From the NCBI RefSeq assembly GCF_013041615.1, contig NZ_JABEPQ010000002.1, forward strand, positions 372,001 through 436,000: a DNA stretch of 64,000 nucleotides, in the 5' to 3' direction. Origin of the DNA: Knoellia koreensis. Its GTDB lineage: Bacteria; Actinomycetota; Actinomycetes; Actinomycetales; Dermatophilaceae. The position numbers and the translations under genes were made by a program. How positions within the stretch are numbered: position 1 is the stretch's first letter; the number at the start of each line of letters is the position of its first letter. The notes under the pieces are model-generated. The model ran no database searches. It was not told the origin of the DNA and saw nothing but the letters and a program-made list of their open reading frames with translations. Below are positions 32,000 to 41,044 of the stretch, one piece after another.

Positions 32000-34056
32000 G
32001 TGGCCACCTTGCCCGCGACGGGCTGCGCCCGGCGACCACGCGCCCAGGTGAGCCACGCGCTGGCCGACTCCGCGGCATACACGACGATCAGCGCGAGCGC
32101 GCCCCAGCCGAGCACCGGCTCGAGCGGCACGCCCACGGCCCACAGGACGGCGAGCAGCACCATCCGGCCGTCGGTGCCGAGCGTCACGAGCGTCACCCAC
32201 GGCGCTGCCGGGAGTCCCGTGTCGCGCAACCGGTAGACCACGTCGTAACGGTGCCATGCCACCGCGGCGAGGTAGGCGAACACGACCCAGCGACGCGGCG
32301 AGTCGAGGTGCCACGCCAACCCGGTGACGAGCCCGGCCTCGGTGAGCCACAGCACCGACGAGAGCTGCCACGCGAGGCGATCGCGCAGCGGCGGGCGGCA
32401 GGCGAACCCGACCAGCAGCACCCCGACCACCACGAGCGCGACGACGAGTACGGCCCTGCCGTCGCGGGCTGCGGTCACCCCTGCGGCGAGCACCACGAGG
32501 GCACCGACGAAGGCGACCGGCATGGGGGCGCGCAGCACTCGGCCGGCGACCCGGGCCACGGGGCCGAGGTCGGCCTGGTGGTCCATGTCGCCCCACTGTC
32601 CGGCCAGCACGGACGGCGACGGCCGGAAGCCGTCGACACCCAGGAGTGCCTTGGCGGTGCGGCCGCCCTGGGTCCACACCAGCGCGATCGCGACCGCGAC
32701 GACGATGAGCCACAGCAGCACCAGCGGCTCGAAGGTGAGCAACCCGATGGCCAGCAGCAGGTAGCGCTCGGCGATGGGCAGGTGCATGACCTTCTTGGTC
32801 CAGAAGACGACGCGCTGCCGGCGGGTCTGCCGCGGCGGGAGGGTCGTGCGCGAGCCCGCGTCGCCGAGGTCGTGGGGGGCGTCGACCGGCAGCAGGTCGG
32901 GGGTGACGTGGGCGCGGGTCGATCGGATGCGGTCGAAGTAGGCGTAGTCCTCCAGGTGACGCGTGGTCACGAGGACCAGCGCGAGCACGGCGAGCCACCA
33001 CGTGTCCTCGCCCCGTGCGACACCGACCCAGGCAACCGCGGCAATGAGGGAGTACTCCTTGACCCGGTCGCCGACCGCATCGAGCCAGGCGCCCAGCGCG
33101 CTGAACTTCCTACGGAACCGGGCGATCTCGCCGTCGACGCAGTCGACGACGAGGGCGGTGATGAGCAGGACCGCGGCAGCGACCCACGTCCACCGGTTGT
33201 CGACTGCGGCCAGTCCGGCCGCCACGAGGCCGAGGCCGAGGCTGGTGAGCGTGACGACGTTGGGCGACCAGTCGTGGCCCAGGCCGAAGCCGGTGAGTCG
33301 GCGTGAGAGCGGCCGGATGCAGAAGGTCGAGAAGAACCCGTCACCTCCGCGGGAGGCGCCGCGAAGCCTTTGCTGCCAGGGAGATCCGTGCGATCCGAGG
33401 GCTGTGCTGCTGCCACGGTCCACGTCGAACGGCCCCAGCGGGAGAGTCCCGACGCGCACTCCCCCGCGCACCAGCGCGAGGAGGGCCAGGTCGAACGGGT
33501 CGACGTCGGCGTCCCGGGCGACCGGCGACTCGGCGGCCTCGCGCCACAGCCGGAGCGCCTCGGGGACGTCGGCTGCGGCGACGCGGAGCACGCCGGCGGC
33601 CACGTTCGTCGGGTCGGACACGGTCTGCCGCGCGGTGCCCACCGAGTGCACCAGCCGCTGGTCGCGGTCGATCCGCAGGATGGTGAAGTCGGTCGGCTCG
33701 TGCGGATCCCCTTGCAGGGCAGTGCCTTCGATGGTCGCGACGGTGGTCGCCTCCCCCGGGCGGTCGAGCTGGTCGAGCAGGGCCGCCGTGGCGATGCGCA
33801 GACCTGGCGCGACGAGGACGAGGGCCTCGTCGGGCGACGCGGCAGCGGCGACCTCGGCCAGGGCCTCGGCGGCGTCCGCAGCGGTCACGACCACGGGGCG
33901 CAGCGAGAGCTCGTGCCACGGGGTGAGGTCGGGTCCGCTGGGCTCGCCGGCGCCCTGGCCGGGACGAGCGAGGAGGTATGCCGCGGCGCCGGCGTCGTAC
34001 CCGTGGACCGCCCGCGCCGCGTCGTCACCGACGAACGGCTGGAGGGCCAGGCTCAC
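31996..34056 (-). CDS. Three-part CDP-alcohol phosphotransferase: nucleotidyltransferase-like N-terminus, CDP-OH-P domain, DUF5941-like C-terminus
   Basis: 686 residues. Residues ~1-225 lack membrane helices and resemble a degenerate nucleotidyltransferase (DEALVLVAPGLRIATAALLDQLDRPG, TDFTILRIDRDQRLVHSVGTARQ). Residues ~240-390 carry an intact CDP-alcohol phosphotransferase site DGEIARFRRKFSALGAWLDAVGD, with all four aspartates. The last ~250 residues hold further membrane helices matching the DUF5941 region seen behind this domain in actinobacteria (RWVVFAYLAAVAWHRYDVVYRLRD). This architecture recalls bifunctional enzymes that make and use a CDP-polyol, as in dialkyl inositol phosphate synthesis. 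It may build a phospho-polyol precursor for the wall polymer. The ATG overlaps the ABC ATPase stop by four bases. Confidence 0.82.
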   Translation of the reverse strand: MSLALQPFVGDDAARAVHGYDAGAAAYLLARPGQGAGEPSGPDLTPWHELSLRPVVVTAADAAEALAEVAAAASPDEALVLVAPGLRIATAALLDQLDRPGEATTVATIEGTALQGDPHEPTDFTILRIDRDQRLVHSVGTARQTVSDPTNVAAGVLRVAAADVPEALRLWREAAESPVARDADVDPFDLALLALVRGGVRVGTLPLGPFDVDRGSSTALGSHGSPWQQRLRGASRGGDGFFSTFCIRPLSRRLTGFGLGHDWSPNVVTLTSLGLGLVAAGLAAVDNRWTWVAAAVLLITALVVDCVDGEIARFRRKFSALGAWLDAVGDRVKEYSLIAAVAWVGVARGEDTWWLAVLALVLVTTRHLEDYAYFDRIRSTRAHVTPDLLPVDAPHDLGDAGSRTTLPPRQTRRQRVVFWTKKVMHLPIAERYLLLAIGLLTFEPLVLLWLIVVAVAIALVWTQGGRTAKALLGVDGFRPSPSVLAGQWGDMDHQADLGPVARVAGRVLRAPMPVAFVGALVVLAAGVTAARDGRAVLVVALVVVGVLLVGFACRPPLRDRLAWQLSSVLWLTEAGLVTGLAWHLDSPRRWVVFAYLAAVAWHRYDVVYRLRDTGLPAAPWVTLVTLGTDGRMVLLAVLWAVGVPLEPVLGWGALALIVVYAAESASAWLTWARGRRAQPVAGKVAT

Positions 34057-34802
34057 GTTCCGGCGTCCGCGTCGGCGTTGTACTGCTCGAGCACGTCCTC
34101 GATGTCGCCGTCACCGACGAGCCGGCCCTGCTGGAGGTAGAGGCCGCGCTTGGCGAACCGGCGCAGGTCGGACTCGCTGTGCGATACGAGGAACAGGGTC
34201 TTGCCGCCGCTGAGCATGGACTCCATCCGCGTGTAGCACTTCTCGCGGAAGGCCCGGTCGCCGACGGCGAGGACCTCGTCGACGAGCACGATCGGCTCGT
34301 CGAGGGTCGTGATCACCGCGAAGCCGAGCCGCACCTGCATGCCGGAGGAGAAGTGGCGGAACGGCGTGTCCAGGGCGGCGCGGACCTGCGGCCCGGCGAA
34401 GTCGATGATGCTCTCGAAGCGCTCGTCGACCTGCTCCTTGGTCAGCCCGTGCAGCCCGGAGGTGAGGTAGACGTTCTCCCGCGCGGACAGCTCGCCGATG
34501 AAGCCGCCGGTCAGCTCGATCAGTGGCGCCACGCCCCCACGCACCCGCACGGACCCGTGGTCGGGGAGCAGGACTCCGGCGATCATCTTGAGCAGCGTGG
34601 ACTTGCCGCTGCCGTTGCCACCGATCAGCCCGACGGCCTCGCCGGGCTGGACCGTGAAGGACACTTGGTCGAGGGCCTTGAAGGTCTCCTTGTTGTGCGA
34701 GGTGCCACCGGTGTAGATCATCTCCCGCAGCGACATCTTGCGACGGCGGTTGCGGAAGAAGTCGATGCCCAGGTTGTCGGCCTGGATGACGGGTGCGGCC
34801 AT
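34053..34802 (-). CDS. tagH: ABC exporter ATP-binding protein, TagH type
   Basis: 249 residues. Walker A GGNGSGKST (~61-69), ABC signature FSSGMQVRLGF, Walker B IVLVDEVLAVGD and switch histidine SHSESDL are all present. The N-terminal MSLREMIYTGGT region and absence of an extra C-terminal carbohydrate-binding domain fit the TagH/Wzt short form. With the permease encoded directly upstream it would export a lipid-linked teichoic acid-like polymer. It shares one base with the permease stop and overlaps the CDP-alcohol enzyme gene by four bases, so the five-gene set is one operon. Confidence 0.9.
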   Translation of the reverse strand: MAAPVIQADNLGIDFFRNRRRKMSLREMIYTGGTSHNKETFKALDQVSFTVQPGEAVGLIGGNGSGKSTLLKMIAGVLLPDHGSVRVRGGVAPLIELTGGFIGELSARENVYLTSGLHGLTKEQVDERFESIIDFAGPQVRAALDTPFRHFSSGMQVRLGFAVITTLDEPIVLVDEVLAVGDRAFREKCYTRMESMLSGGKTLFLVSHSESDLRRFAKRGLYLQQGRLVGDGDIEDVLEQYNADADAGT

Positions 34803-35602
34803 CAGATCTCCTTCAGCACGCTGGACTCGAGGCGCTCGAAGACGAGCGTGCCGATCACGAGGATGCCGAACGAGATGACCGCTGACAGGACGACCGACTT
34901 GTAGTTGAGGTCATGGGGGAAGAAGCCGGCACGGTACAGCTCGAGGATGCCGGTCATGGGGTTGAACAGCAGCACCTCACGCAGCGACGCCGGCGCCGCG
35001 TGCACCCCGTAGATGATCGGCGTGGAGTAGAACCCCATCCGCAGGACGATCCGCACGACCCGTGCGGTGTCCGTGACGAGGGTGGTGATGGGCGCGAGGA
35101 TCAGCCCGATCCCGGTCAACAGGACGAACTGGAGGAACAGCCCGACTGGCACCAGCAGCAGCCGGGCGTTGAGGTGTGCGTCGCCCTTGATGAGGTAGAA
35201 GATCGTGAACCCTGCCAGCACCGGCATCGACAGGATGAACTCGATCATCTTGGCGATCACGACCCGCACGACCCACAGTTCGCGCGGCAGGTTGGTCGAG
35301 CGGATGAGCCGCGACTCCGCGAGCAGTGCCCGCGAGGTCTCGGTGAGGGACCCCGAGAACCACTGCCACGCCAGCAGCCCGACGATGAGGAACAGCACGT
35401 ACGGCTGGTAACCGACCGACCGGGCCTTGAAGATGAGCGTGAAGACCACGAAGTAGATCGCGGCCATGGCCAGCGGGTCGATGATCGTCCACAGGTAGCC
35501 GATCGGGCTTCCGCCGTACCGGACCCGCAGGTCCCGGCGCACGAGGGTCGCGAGTATCCGGCGCTTGGCCAACAGCCCGCGCATCTGCCGGACCAAGATC
35601 AT
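34802..35602 (-). CDS. tagG: ABC-2 type exporter permease, TagG type
   Basis: 266 residues with six membrane helices. RRDLRVRYGGSPIGYLWTIIDPLAMAAIYFVVF near the start is the hallmark of polysaccharide and teichoic-acid ABC-2 permeases. The motif RSTNLPRELWV and the C-terminal FNPMTGILELYRAGFF complete it. It pairs with the downstream ATPase to flip the finished polymer on its lipid carrier. It is first in the operon running to 30183. A minus-strand -10 box (TAGAAT at 35663-35668) lies about 60 bases upstream. The divergent gene encodes a TagF-type polymerase. Confidence 0.9.
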   Translation of the reverse strand: MILVRQMRGLLAKRRILATLVRRDLRVRYGGSPIGYLWTIIDPLAMAAIYFVVFTLIFKARSVGYQPYVLFLIVGLLAWQWFSGSLTETSRALLAESRLIRSTNLPRELWVVRVVIAKMIEFILSMPVLAGFTIFYLIKGDAHLNARLLLVPVGLFLQFVLLTGIGLILAPITTLVTDTARVVRIVLRMGFYSTPIIYGVHAAPASLREVLLFNPMTGILELYRAGFFPHDLNYKSVVLSAVISFGILVIGTLVFERLESSVLKEI

Positions 35603-35662
35603 GGTTGTGGTGACCTACCTGTTCATGGAGTGCCCGCGGGTGCCACGGTGAAGTGCTGGGCG

Positions 35663-35730
35663 ATTCTATGCCCGCCGAGTCCTGCGACCGCACAGGCTAT
35701 ATCCTGACCGATCAGTCGTAACGGAGAAGG
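35663..35730. promoter_or_regulatory. Divergent promoters and ribosome site between tagG operon and TagF-type gene
   Basis: Minus strand: TAGAAT at 35663-35668. Plus strand: TATATCCT at 35698-35705 as a -10 region, then GGAGAAGGAG at 35721-35730, a strong ribosome site ten bases before the GTG at 35741. This selects that GTG as the start. Confidence 0.5.
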
Positions 35731-35740
35731 AGCATCACGC

Positions 35741-38554
35741 GTGGTCGACCCCGGGGCAGCCCGACCGGATGTCAGCGTGGTCGTCATCGTCTACAACGAC
35801 GCGCGTCGCCTCCCGACCGCGGTGCGGTCGGTCCTGCGCCAGACCCTTCGCTCGGTCGAGGTCGTCATCGCCGACGACCACTCCACCGACAACACGCCCG
35901 AGGTCGCGGCCGAGCTCCAGGCCGAGGACCCGCGGGTGCGCTACGTCCGGCTGCCGGAGAACTCCGGCGGCTGCGGCCGTCCGCGCAACGTCGGCACCGA
36001 GGTCTCCACGGGTCGCACCATCATGTTCCTCGACAGCGACGACCGGCTCGAGCGGCACGCGTGCAAGAACCTCCTCGAGGCGTTGGAGGACAACGACGCC
36101 GACTTCTCGATGGGCTTGGTGCGGCGGCAGTACATGGACACCGGTCGGCAGACCAAGTGGTACCCGCACCTGTTCGAGGAGCGCCGCGTCGTCGCCGGCC
36201 TCGCCGAGGCGCCCGAGCTGATCGAGGACGTCCTGTCCGTCAACAAGCTCTTCCGCCGCGAGTTCCTCGAGCGCCACGACCTGCACTTCCCCGAGGACGT
36301 CCACTACGAGGACCAGGTCTTCAGCCTCAAGGCCTACAACTCGGCGTCGCGGATCGCGATCATCCCGGAGAACGTCTACGTGTGGCGCATCTTCCCGGTC
36401 CGGGCCCGGCGCTCGATCACCCAGCAGCGGGGCGAGATCACGAACTTCCACCACCGGCTCGCCGTGCACCGCCGGCTCGATGCCTACCTCGCCGAGCACG
36501 GCACCCCGGAGCTCCAGCGGGCCAAGGACCTCAAGTTCCTCCAGAACGACATGCGCCTCTACCTCGCCGACGTGATCGACGGCGACGGCACGGTCACGGC
36601 CGAGGTGCTGGCCGAGGCGGAGCCCTACCTGCGCGGCATACCCATGGACCGGTATGCCGCGCTCCCGCTCGCGCTGCGCGCGGCCTTCGGCATGGCCCTG
36701 CGCCACGACCTCGAGGGGCTGCGCCAGCTGATGCTGCTCGACCGGCGCAACATCCTCGCCTCGCGGGTGAGCGACCACGACGGGACGACCTACCTGTCGA
36801 ACACCGACCGTGTGCCCGGCCCCGACCCGGCCCACGACCTCGACGCCCCCGAGAACGTCCTGCTCGTCGCCGGCCGCGACCCCATCGTGCGGGCACCGAT
36901 CGGCACCTACCACCTGCTGCACGAGGTCGTGCAGGCCCGCGCGGTCGGGAGCGACCTGGTGCTGTCCGGGCGCACCTATGACGCCCTGGGCAAGCTCGCG
37001 GCGGCCGACGGCTGGTCCCTGACCCTTTCCGCCCGCCGCGCCGAGTCCGACGACCGGGTCGAGGTGCCCGTCGCCGTGGACCAGCGCGCGGACGACTGGG
37101 TCACGTGGACGGCCCGGCTCCACGCCGGTCGCCATTTGGCCCGGCTCACGGCTGACGCCAGCTGGACGCTGCACGTCGCCACCCGGATCTCGGGACACGA
37201 GTCCAGCACCCCACTGATCTGGCACCCCGGCACCGAAGCCGCGCAGCTGCCACTCCCCCTCGCCCTGCACCGCGGCGCCGGGCTGAGTGGCACCCTCGGC
37301 CCGGGAAACCTGGGCAACACCGAGATCACCGTGACCATGGCCCCCGGCCTGCGACGCAGGGTCACCAACCGCATCACCAAGCGCTACCAGCCCGCCCTCG
37401 AGGAGCAGGTGACGAAGCACTGGCGCGACGCCGACACCGCGAAGGCCCAGCGCCGCCTCTACCAGGGCTGGCGCCAGCTGCCCCTCGACCGACGGCTCGT
37501 GGTCTTCGAGGCCAACCTCGGAACCATCTACGGCGACAGCCCCAAGTACGTCTACGAGGCCATGCGCCGACTGCACCCGCAGATGAAGGCGGTGTGGGTG
37601 CTGCCACCCGACCATGAACCACCGCACCCGGACGTCGAGGTCGTGGAGCGCGGCAGCGCGGCATACCGCAGGGTCCTGGCGCGCGCGGCCTACTGGGTCG
37701 ACAACCAGACCTTCCCCTCCTACATCCGCAAGCGGCCCGAGCAGCGGTACCTGCAGACGTGGCACGGCATCCCGCTGAAGAAGATGGGTCACGACGAACC
37801 GGGCGCGCCCCCACCCCCACCGCAGCCGGACCGTGGGGTGGGCGCCTGGGACGAGCTGTGCGTCCCCAACCGCTACTTCGAGGAGACGTTCGTCCCCGCC
37901 TACCGGTATGCCGGCGGGCTGGTGCGGTACGGCACGCCCCGCAACGACGCCCTGGTCGACGGGTCCATGACCCAGCAGGAGGCCCGGCGGCTGCTGGACC
38001 TGCCGCAGGACGCCCGGGTGGTGCTCTACGCGCCGACCTTCCGTCAGGACAACCGCTCGAAGCGGCTGGCGGTCGAGGTGCCCTTCGACGTGGAGGCCTT
38101 CCTCGAGGGCATGGACGACAACACCTACCTGCTGTTGCGGCCCCACTACCTGAACCGGATCCGCGTGCCGGCCTCGGTCCGGCACCGCACGCTGGACACC
38201 GCGAGCGTCGAGGACGTCAACATCCTCTACCACGCAGCGGACGTGCTCGTGACGGACTACTCCTCGGTGATGTTCGACTACGCCCTCCTGCGCAAGCCGA
38301 TCGTCTTCTACACCTATGACTACGGCGAGTACCTCGCCACGAGGGGCACCTACTTCGACCTCCTCGAGGTCGGTCCCGGCCCCTTCGTCACCACCACCCG
38401 GGAGCTCGTGGCCGCCGTCGCGTCCGCGCAGACGGACCGTGCGGAGTATGCCGCGAAGTACCAGCACTTCCTCGAGCGGTACTGCGGCGACGAGGACGGC
38501 TCCGCATCCGAGCGAGCGGTCCGCGCACTGCTCGGAGAGGCGGGTGCACCATGA
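35741..38554 (+). CDS. GT2 domain fused to CDP-glycerol:polyglycerophosphate glycerophosphotransferase (TagF-type)
   Basis: 937 residues. The N-terminal ~330 residues are a GT2 (VSVVVIVYNDARRLPTAVRSVLRQ; FLDSDDRLE with the metal aspartates; YEDQVFSLKAY). A beta-rich linker of ~200 residues follows. Residues ~590-930 are a TagF/TagB-type polymerase: YLQTWHGIPLKKMG (~669-682), with the catalytic histidine in WHG, VLYAPTFRQD, and VLVTDYSSVMFDYALL (~836-851). It would add a sugar and polyol phosphate to a lipid-linked chain at the inner membrane face. The GTG start has a strong ribosome site. It overlaps the next glycosyltransferase gene by four bases. Glycerol versus ribitol cannot be told. Confidence 0.88.
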   Translation: MVDPGAARPDVSVVVIVYNDARRLPTAVRSVLRQTLRSVEVVIADDHSTDNTPEVAAELQAEDPRVRYVRLPENSGGCGRPRNVGTEVSTGRTIMFLDSDDRLERHACKNLLEALEDNDADFSMGLVRRQYMDTGRQTKWYPHLFEERRVVAGLAEAPELIEDVLSVNKLFRREFLERHDLHFPEDVHYEDQVFSLKAYNSASRIAIIPENVYVWRIFPVRARRSITQQRGEITNFHHRLAVHRRLDAYLAEHGTPELQRAKDLKFLQNDMRLYLADVIDGDGTVTAEVLAEAEPYLRGIPMDRYAALPLALRAAFGMALRHDLEGLRQLMLLDRRNILASRVSDHDGTTYLSNTDRVPGPDPAHDLDAPENVLLVAGRDPIVRAPIGTYHLLHEVVQARAVGSDLVLSGRTYDALGKLAAADGWSLTLSARRAESDDRVEVPVAVDQRADDWVTWTARLHAGRHLARLTADASWTLHVATRISGHESSTPLIWHPGTEAAQLPLPLALHRGAGLSGTLGPGNLGNTEITVTMAPGLRRRVTNRITKRYQPALEEQVTKHWRDADTAKAQRRLYQGWRQLPLDRRLVVFEANLGTIYGDSPKYVYEAMRRLHPQMKAVWVLPPDHEPPHPDVEVVERGSAAYRRVLARAAYWVDNQTFPSYIRKRPEQRYLQTWHGIPLKKMGHDEPGAPPPPPQPDRGVGAWDELCVPNRYFEETFVPAYRYAGGLVRYGTPRNDALVDGSMTQQEARRLLDLPQDARVVLYAPTFRQDNRSKRLAVEVPFDVEAFLEGMDDNTYLLLRPHYLNRIRVPASVRHRTLDTASVEDVNILYHAADVLVTDYSSVMFDYALLRKPIVFYTYDYGEYLATRGTYFDLLEVGPGPFVTTTRELVAAVASAQTDRAEYAAKYQHFLERYCGDEDGSASERAVRALLGEAGAP

Positions 38555-39678
38555 CCAGACCCCCGGTGCTCATCCTCGCCAACCACATCGACGGTCTCGG
38601 CGGTGTGGAACGCGTCGCCCACGGCCTCGCGGCAGGCCTGTCCGGGCGCGGCTACGACGTGGCCCTGCGGGGCATCCGCCCGACGTCCGGCCCCTCGGCG
38701 CAGATGACGATGACCGGCTACACCACGGGGTTCATGTCCGACCGCACCGAACGCCCGGAGGGCGAGCGTCCCCACCCCGCGGTCGTGCGCAGGGCCATGC
38801 GCCGAGAAGCCCTCGACAACCTGCGGACCACGCTGGCGGACTACCGCGACGGCGTCGTGATCTGCATGCAGGTCTACTCGATGGAGCACCTCGTCGAGCT
38901 CGGCCTGGACGACCTCCTGGACTCGGGGACGCGGATCATCGGTCAGTACCACTGGTCCTACCAGGGGGCTCGGTCCAACACCGACTTCGATCGCCTGTCC
39001 CGCACCTACCGACGCATCGACAAGTTCCTCCTGCTCACCCAGGCCGACGCCGACAACTTCACCCGGCACAACTTCAACAACGCCGGCGCGATGCCGAACC
39101 CGTTGTGGCTCAAGGCCCAGGCGGCGGAGGACATCCCGCGCAGCAAGCGGCTCGTCGCGTTGTCCCGGTACGACGCGGTCAAGCAGCTCGACCATGCGTT
39201 GCGGGCGTGGGCACGGGTCGCTCCGGACTTCCCAGACTGGTCCTTCGAGCTCTACGGCGACGGGCCGATGCGCGCGGAGCTGGCCGCCCTCATCGACGAC
39301 CTGGGGATCTCCGACAGTGCCCGGCTGATGGGTCCCACCAACGACGTCGAGGGAGTGCTGCGGTCGTCGCGGCTGTCGGTGCTCTCGTCCCAGTTCGAGG
39401 GCCTGCCCATGGTGCTCGCCGAGTCGCTCGCCTGTGGCGTGCCGGCCGTCGCGTACGACTGCGCGCCCGGGGTGTCCGAGATCATCACCGACGGCGTCGA
39501 CGGCTTCGTCGTCCCGCAGAACCACATCCCCGGCCTGGCGTCGGCGCTACGCACCCTGATGGCCGACGAGGAGCTGACGGCCCGAATGGGAGCAGCCGGC
39601 CACGTCTCGGCAAGGCGCTACGACCGTGAGCACGTCATGGACCGCTGGGAGGACCTGATCGCGCGCGTCCAGCGCTGA
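38551..39678 (+). CDS. GT4 glycosyltransferase
   Basis: 375 residues, no membrane segment. N-terminal LANHIDGLGGVERVAHGLAAGLSGRGYDV is the GT4 acceptor-side loop. The donor side has LVALSRYDAVKQLDHALRAWARV, ELYGDGPMRAEL and SSQFEGLPMVLAESLACGVPAVAYD, including the E-x7-E pair (EGLPMVLAE). It is coupled by a four-base overlap to the TagF-type gene. Poly(glycerol phosphate) glucosyltransferases of the TagE kind belong here, so it may decorate the polymer. Confidence 0.87.
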   Translation: MTRPPVLILANHIDGLGGVERVAHGLAAGLSGRGYDVALRGIRPTSGPSAQMTMTGYTTGFMSDRTERPEGERPHPAVVRRAMRREALDNLRTTLADYRDGVVICMQVYSMEHLVELGLDDLLDSGTRIIGQYHWSYQGARSNTDFDRLSRTYRRIDKFLLLTQADADNFTRHNFNNAGAMPNPLWLKAQAAEDIPRSKRLVALSRYDAVKQLDHALRAWARVAPDFPDWSFELYGDGPMRAELAALIDDLGISDSARLMGPTNDVEGVLRSSRLSVLSSQFEGLPMVLAESLACGVPAVAYDCAPGVSEIITDGVDGFVVPQNHIPGLASALRTLMADEELTARMGAAGHVSARRYDREHVMDRWEDLIARVQR

Positions 39679-39687
39679 CCCGGGCGG

Positions 39688-40905
39688 TCACCGCAGCTGG
39701 TGCTCGGCCTCTTCCGCAGCCCGCTCGACCTGGGACTCGGACCGGTCCTCAGTGCCGCGTTCCGTGCGCCCATCGGCGTCGCCGCTCCCTCGCCGGTTGA
39801 ACAGGTTGCGCAACCGACGCTCCGCCGGACGCTCGATGGCGTAGTAGAAGACAGCCGCGAGCGCCGTCGCCACGAGGGCCATGCCGAGCAGGTCGAAGAT
39901 GTTGGCATCACTGGCCTTCCGCGGCCCGAACGCCATGGTGGACAGCCGGAGTGGGAAGTAGTGCACCAGGTAGAACGCGAAGGACCAGGCACCGAGCAGG
40001 ACCATGGGCTTGCTCGCCAGCCAGGACACCCGGCCACGCACGTCGTTCCTGGCCGCCGCACCGATCAACCACGCGAACAGCAACGGCCCCACCACCTGGT
40101 CGAGGTAGACGATGAGGTCGGCCACCCCGCCGGGCAGCAGCGGACGGACGTTGAAGTAGACGAGGATCCAGGCTGCGAGCACGACCGCCACCAGCGCCAC
40201 GCCCCCGCGGACCACGAGGCCGCGGCGCACCGCGAGCGCCAGGATGATGCCCAGCGTGAACTCCCAGATGCGGAAGACCGGGGTGCGCAGCGACCACGAC
40301 TGCATGTAGTCGGTGAGGTTGAGGCCGGCATACGTCCGCCAGGCGAACGCCGCCAGCACGATCGCGATCGTCGCCACGAGGAGCTGCCGACGCGAACGCC
40401 TGGCCAGGACCGCGATGAGGACCGGGTAGCACAGGTAGAAGAACGCCTCGCACGACAAGGTCCACGACACGGTGTTGCCGGGGAACATCGGGGTGAGGTG
40501 CGGGACCCAGGCCTGGAGCAGGACGAGGCTGAGCAGGTAGGGACCCCACTCGAACACCTGCCGGCTGACCGGCTCGTAGAACACCCACAGCGCCACGATG
40601 CTGGTCGCCAGGTGCAGCGGCATGATCCTGGCGACGCGACGCCAGTAGAAGGTGGCGACGCTGCCGCCGGGCTTCCACATCCAGGTGAGCACGAAGCCCG
40701 ACAGCACGAAGAAGAACGTCACTCCGTGGGTGCCATACGTGCTCTGGGGATAGATGAGCGGAATGCGTCCGTAGCCGCTGGCACCCGAGCCGACGAAGTG
40801 CGTCACGAACACGGCGAGCGCGCCGAAGTAGCGAAGGCCGGTCAGCGAGTCCAGGCGGGTCCTCGGTGGCAGCGCTGGCGCATTCCCTGGGGCCCGATCC
40901 TGCAT
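39688..40905 (-). CDS. Acyltransferase 3 family membrane O-acyltransferase
   Basis: 405 residues, about ten membrane helices. The family signature is LDSLTGLRYFGALAVFVTHF near the start, with the catalytic-type histidine (TH) in the first helix, followed by THGVTFFFVLSGFVLTW and YWRRVARIMPLH. It transfers acetyl or other acyl groups onto extracytoplasmic polysaccharides or wall polymers. A charged tail rich in E and R is cytoplasmic. The ATG at 40905 has GGGAG eleven bases upstream, preferred over an in-frame opening at 41022. It is transcribed away from the GT-C-like gene. Confidence 0.87.
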   Translation of the reverse strand: MQDRAPGNAPALPPRTRLDSLTGLRYFGALAVFVTHFVGSGASGYGRIPLIYPQSTYGTHGVTFFFVLSGFVLTWMWKPGGSVATFYWRRVARIMPLHLATSIVALWVFYEPVSRQVFEWGPYLLSLVLLQAWVPHLTPMFPGNTVSWTLSCEAFFYLCYPVLIAVLARRSRRQLLVATIAIVLAAFAWRTYAGLNLTDYMQSWSLRTPVFRIWEFTLGIILALAVRRGLVVRGGVALVAVVLAAWILVYFNVRPLLPGGVADLIVYLDQVVGPLLFAWLIGAAARNDVRGRVSWLASKPMVLLGAWSFAFYLVHYFPLRLSTMAFGPRKASDANIFDLLGMALVATALAAVFYYAIERPAERRLRNLFNRRGSGDADGRTERGTEDRSESQVERAAEEAEHQLR

Positions 40906-41044
40906 GGGTGAGCGGCTCCCGTCGTGACTCGAAATCTGCAGGTGCCTGCGTCGCACTCCGCGTTGAGGCTTGATGCTAACGCGTTGCCACGCGCTGTCCG
41001 AGCACCTGCCGGACCGGTCCATCCCGGGATGTCACACTTTCCCC

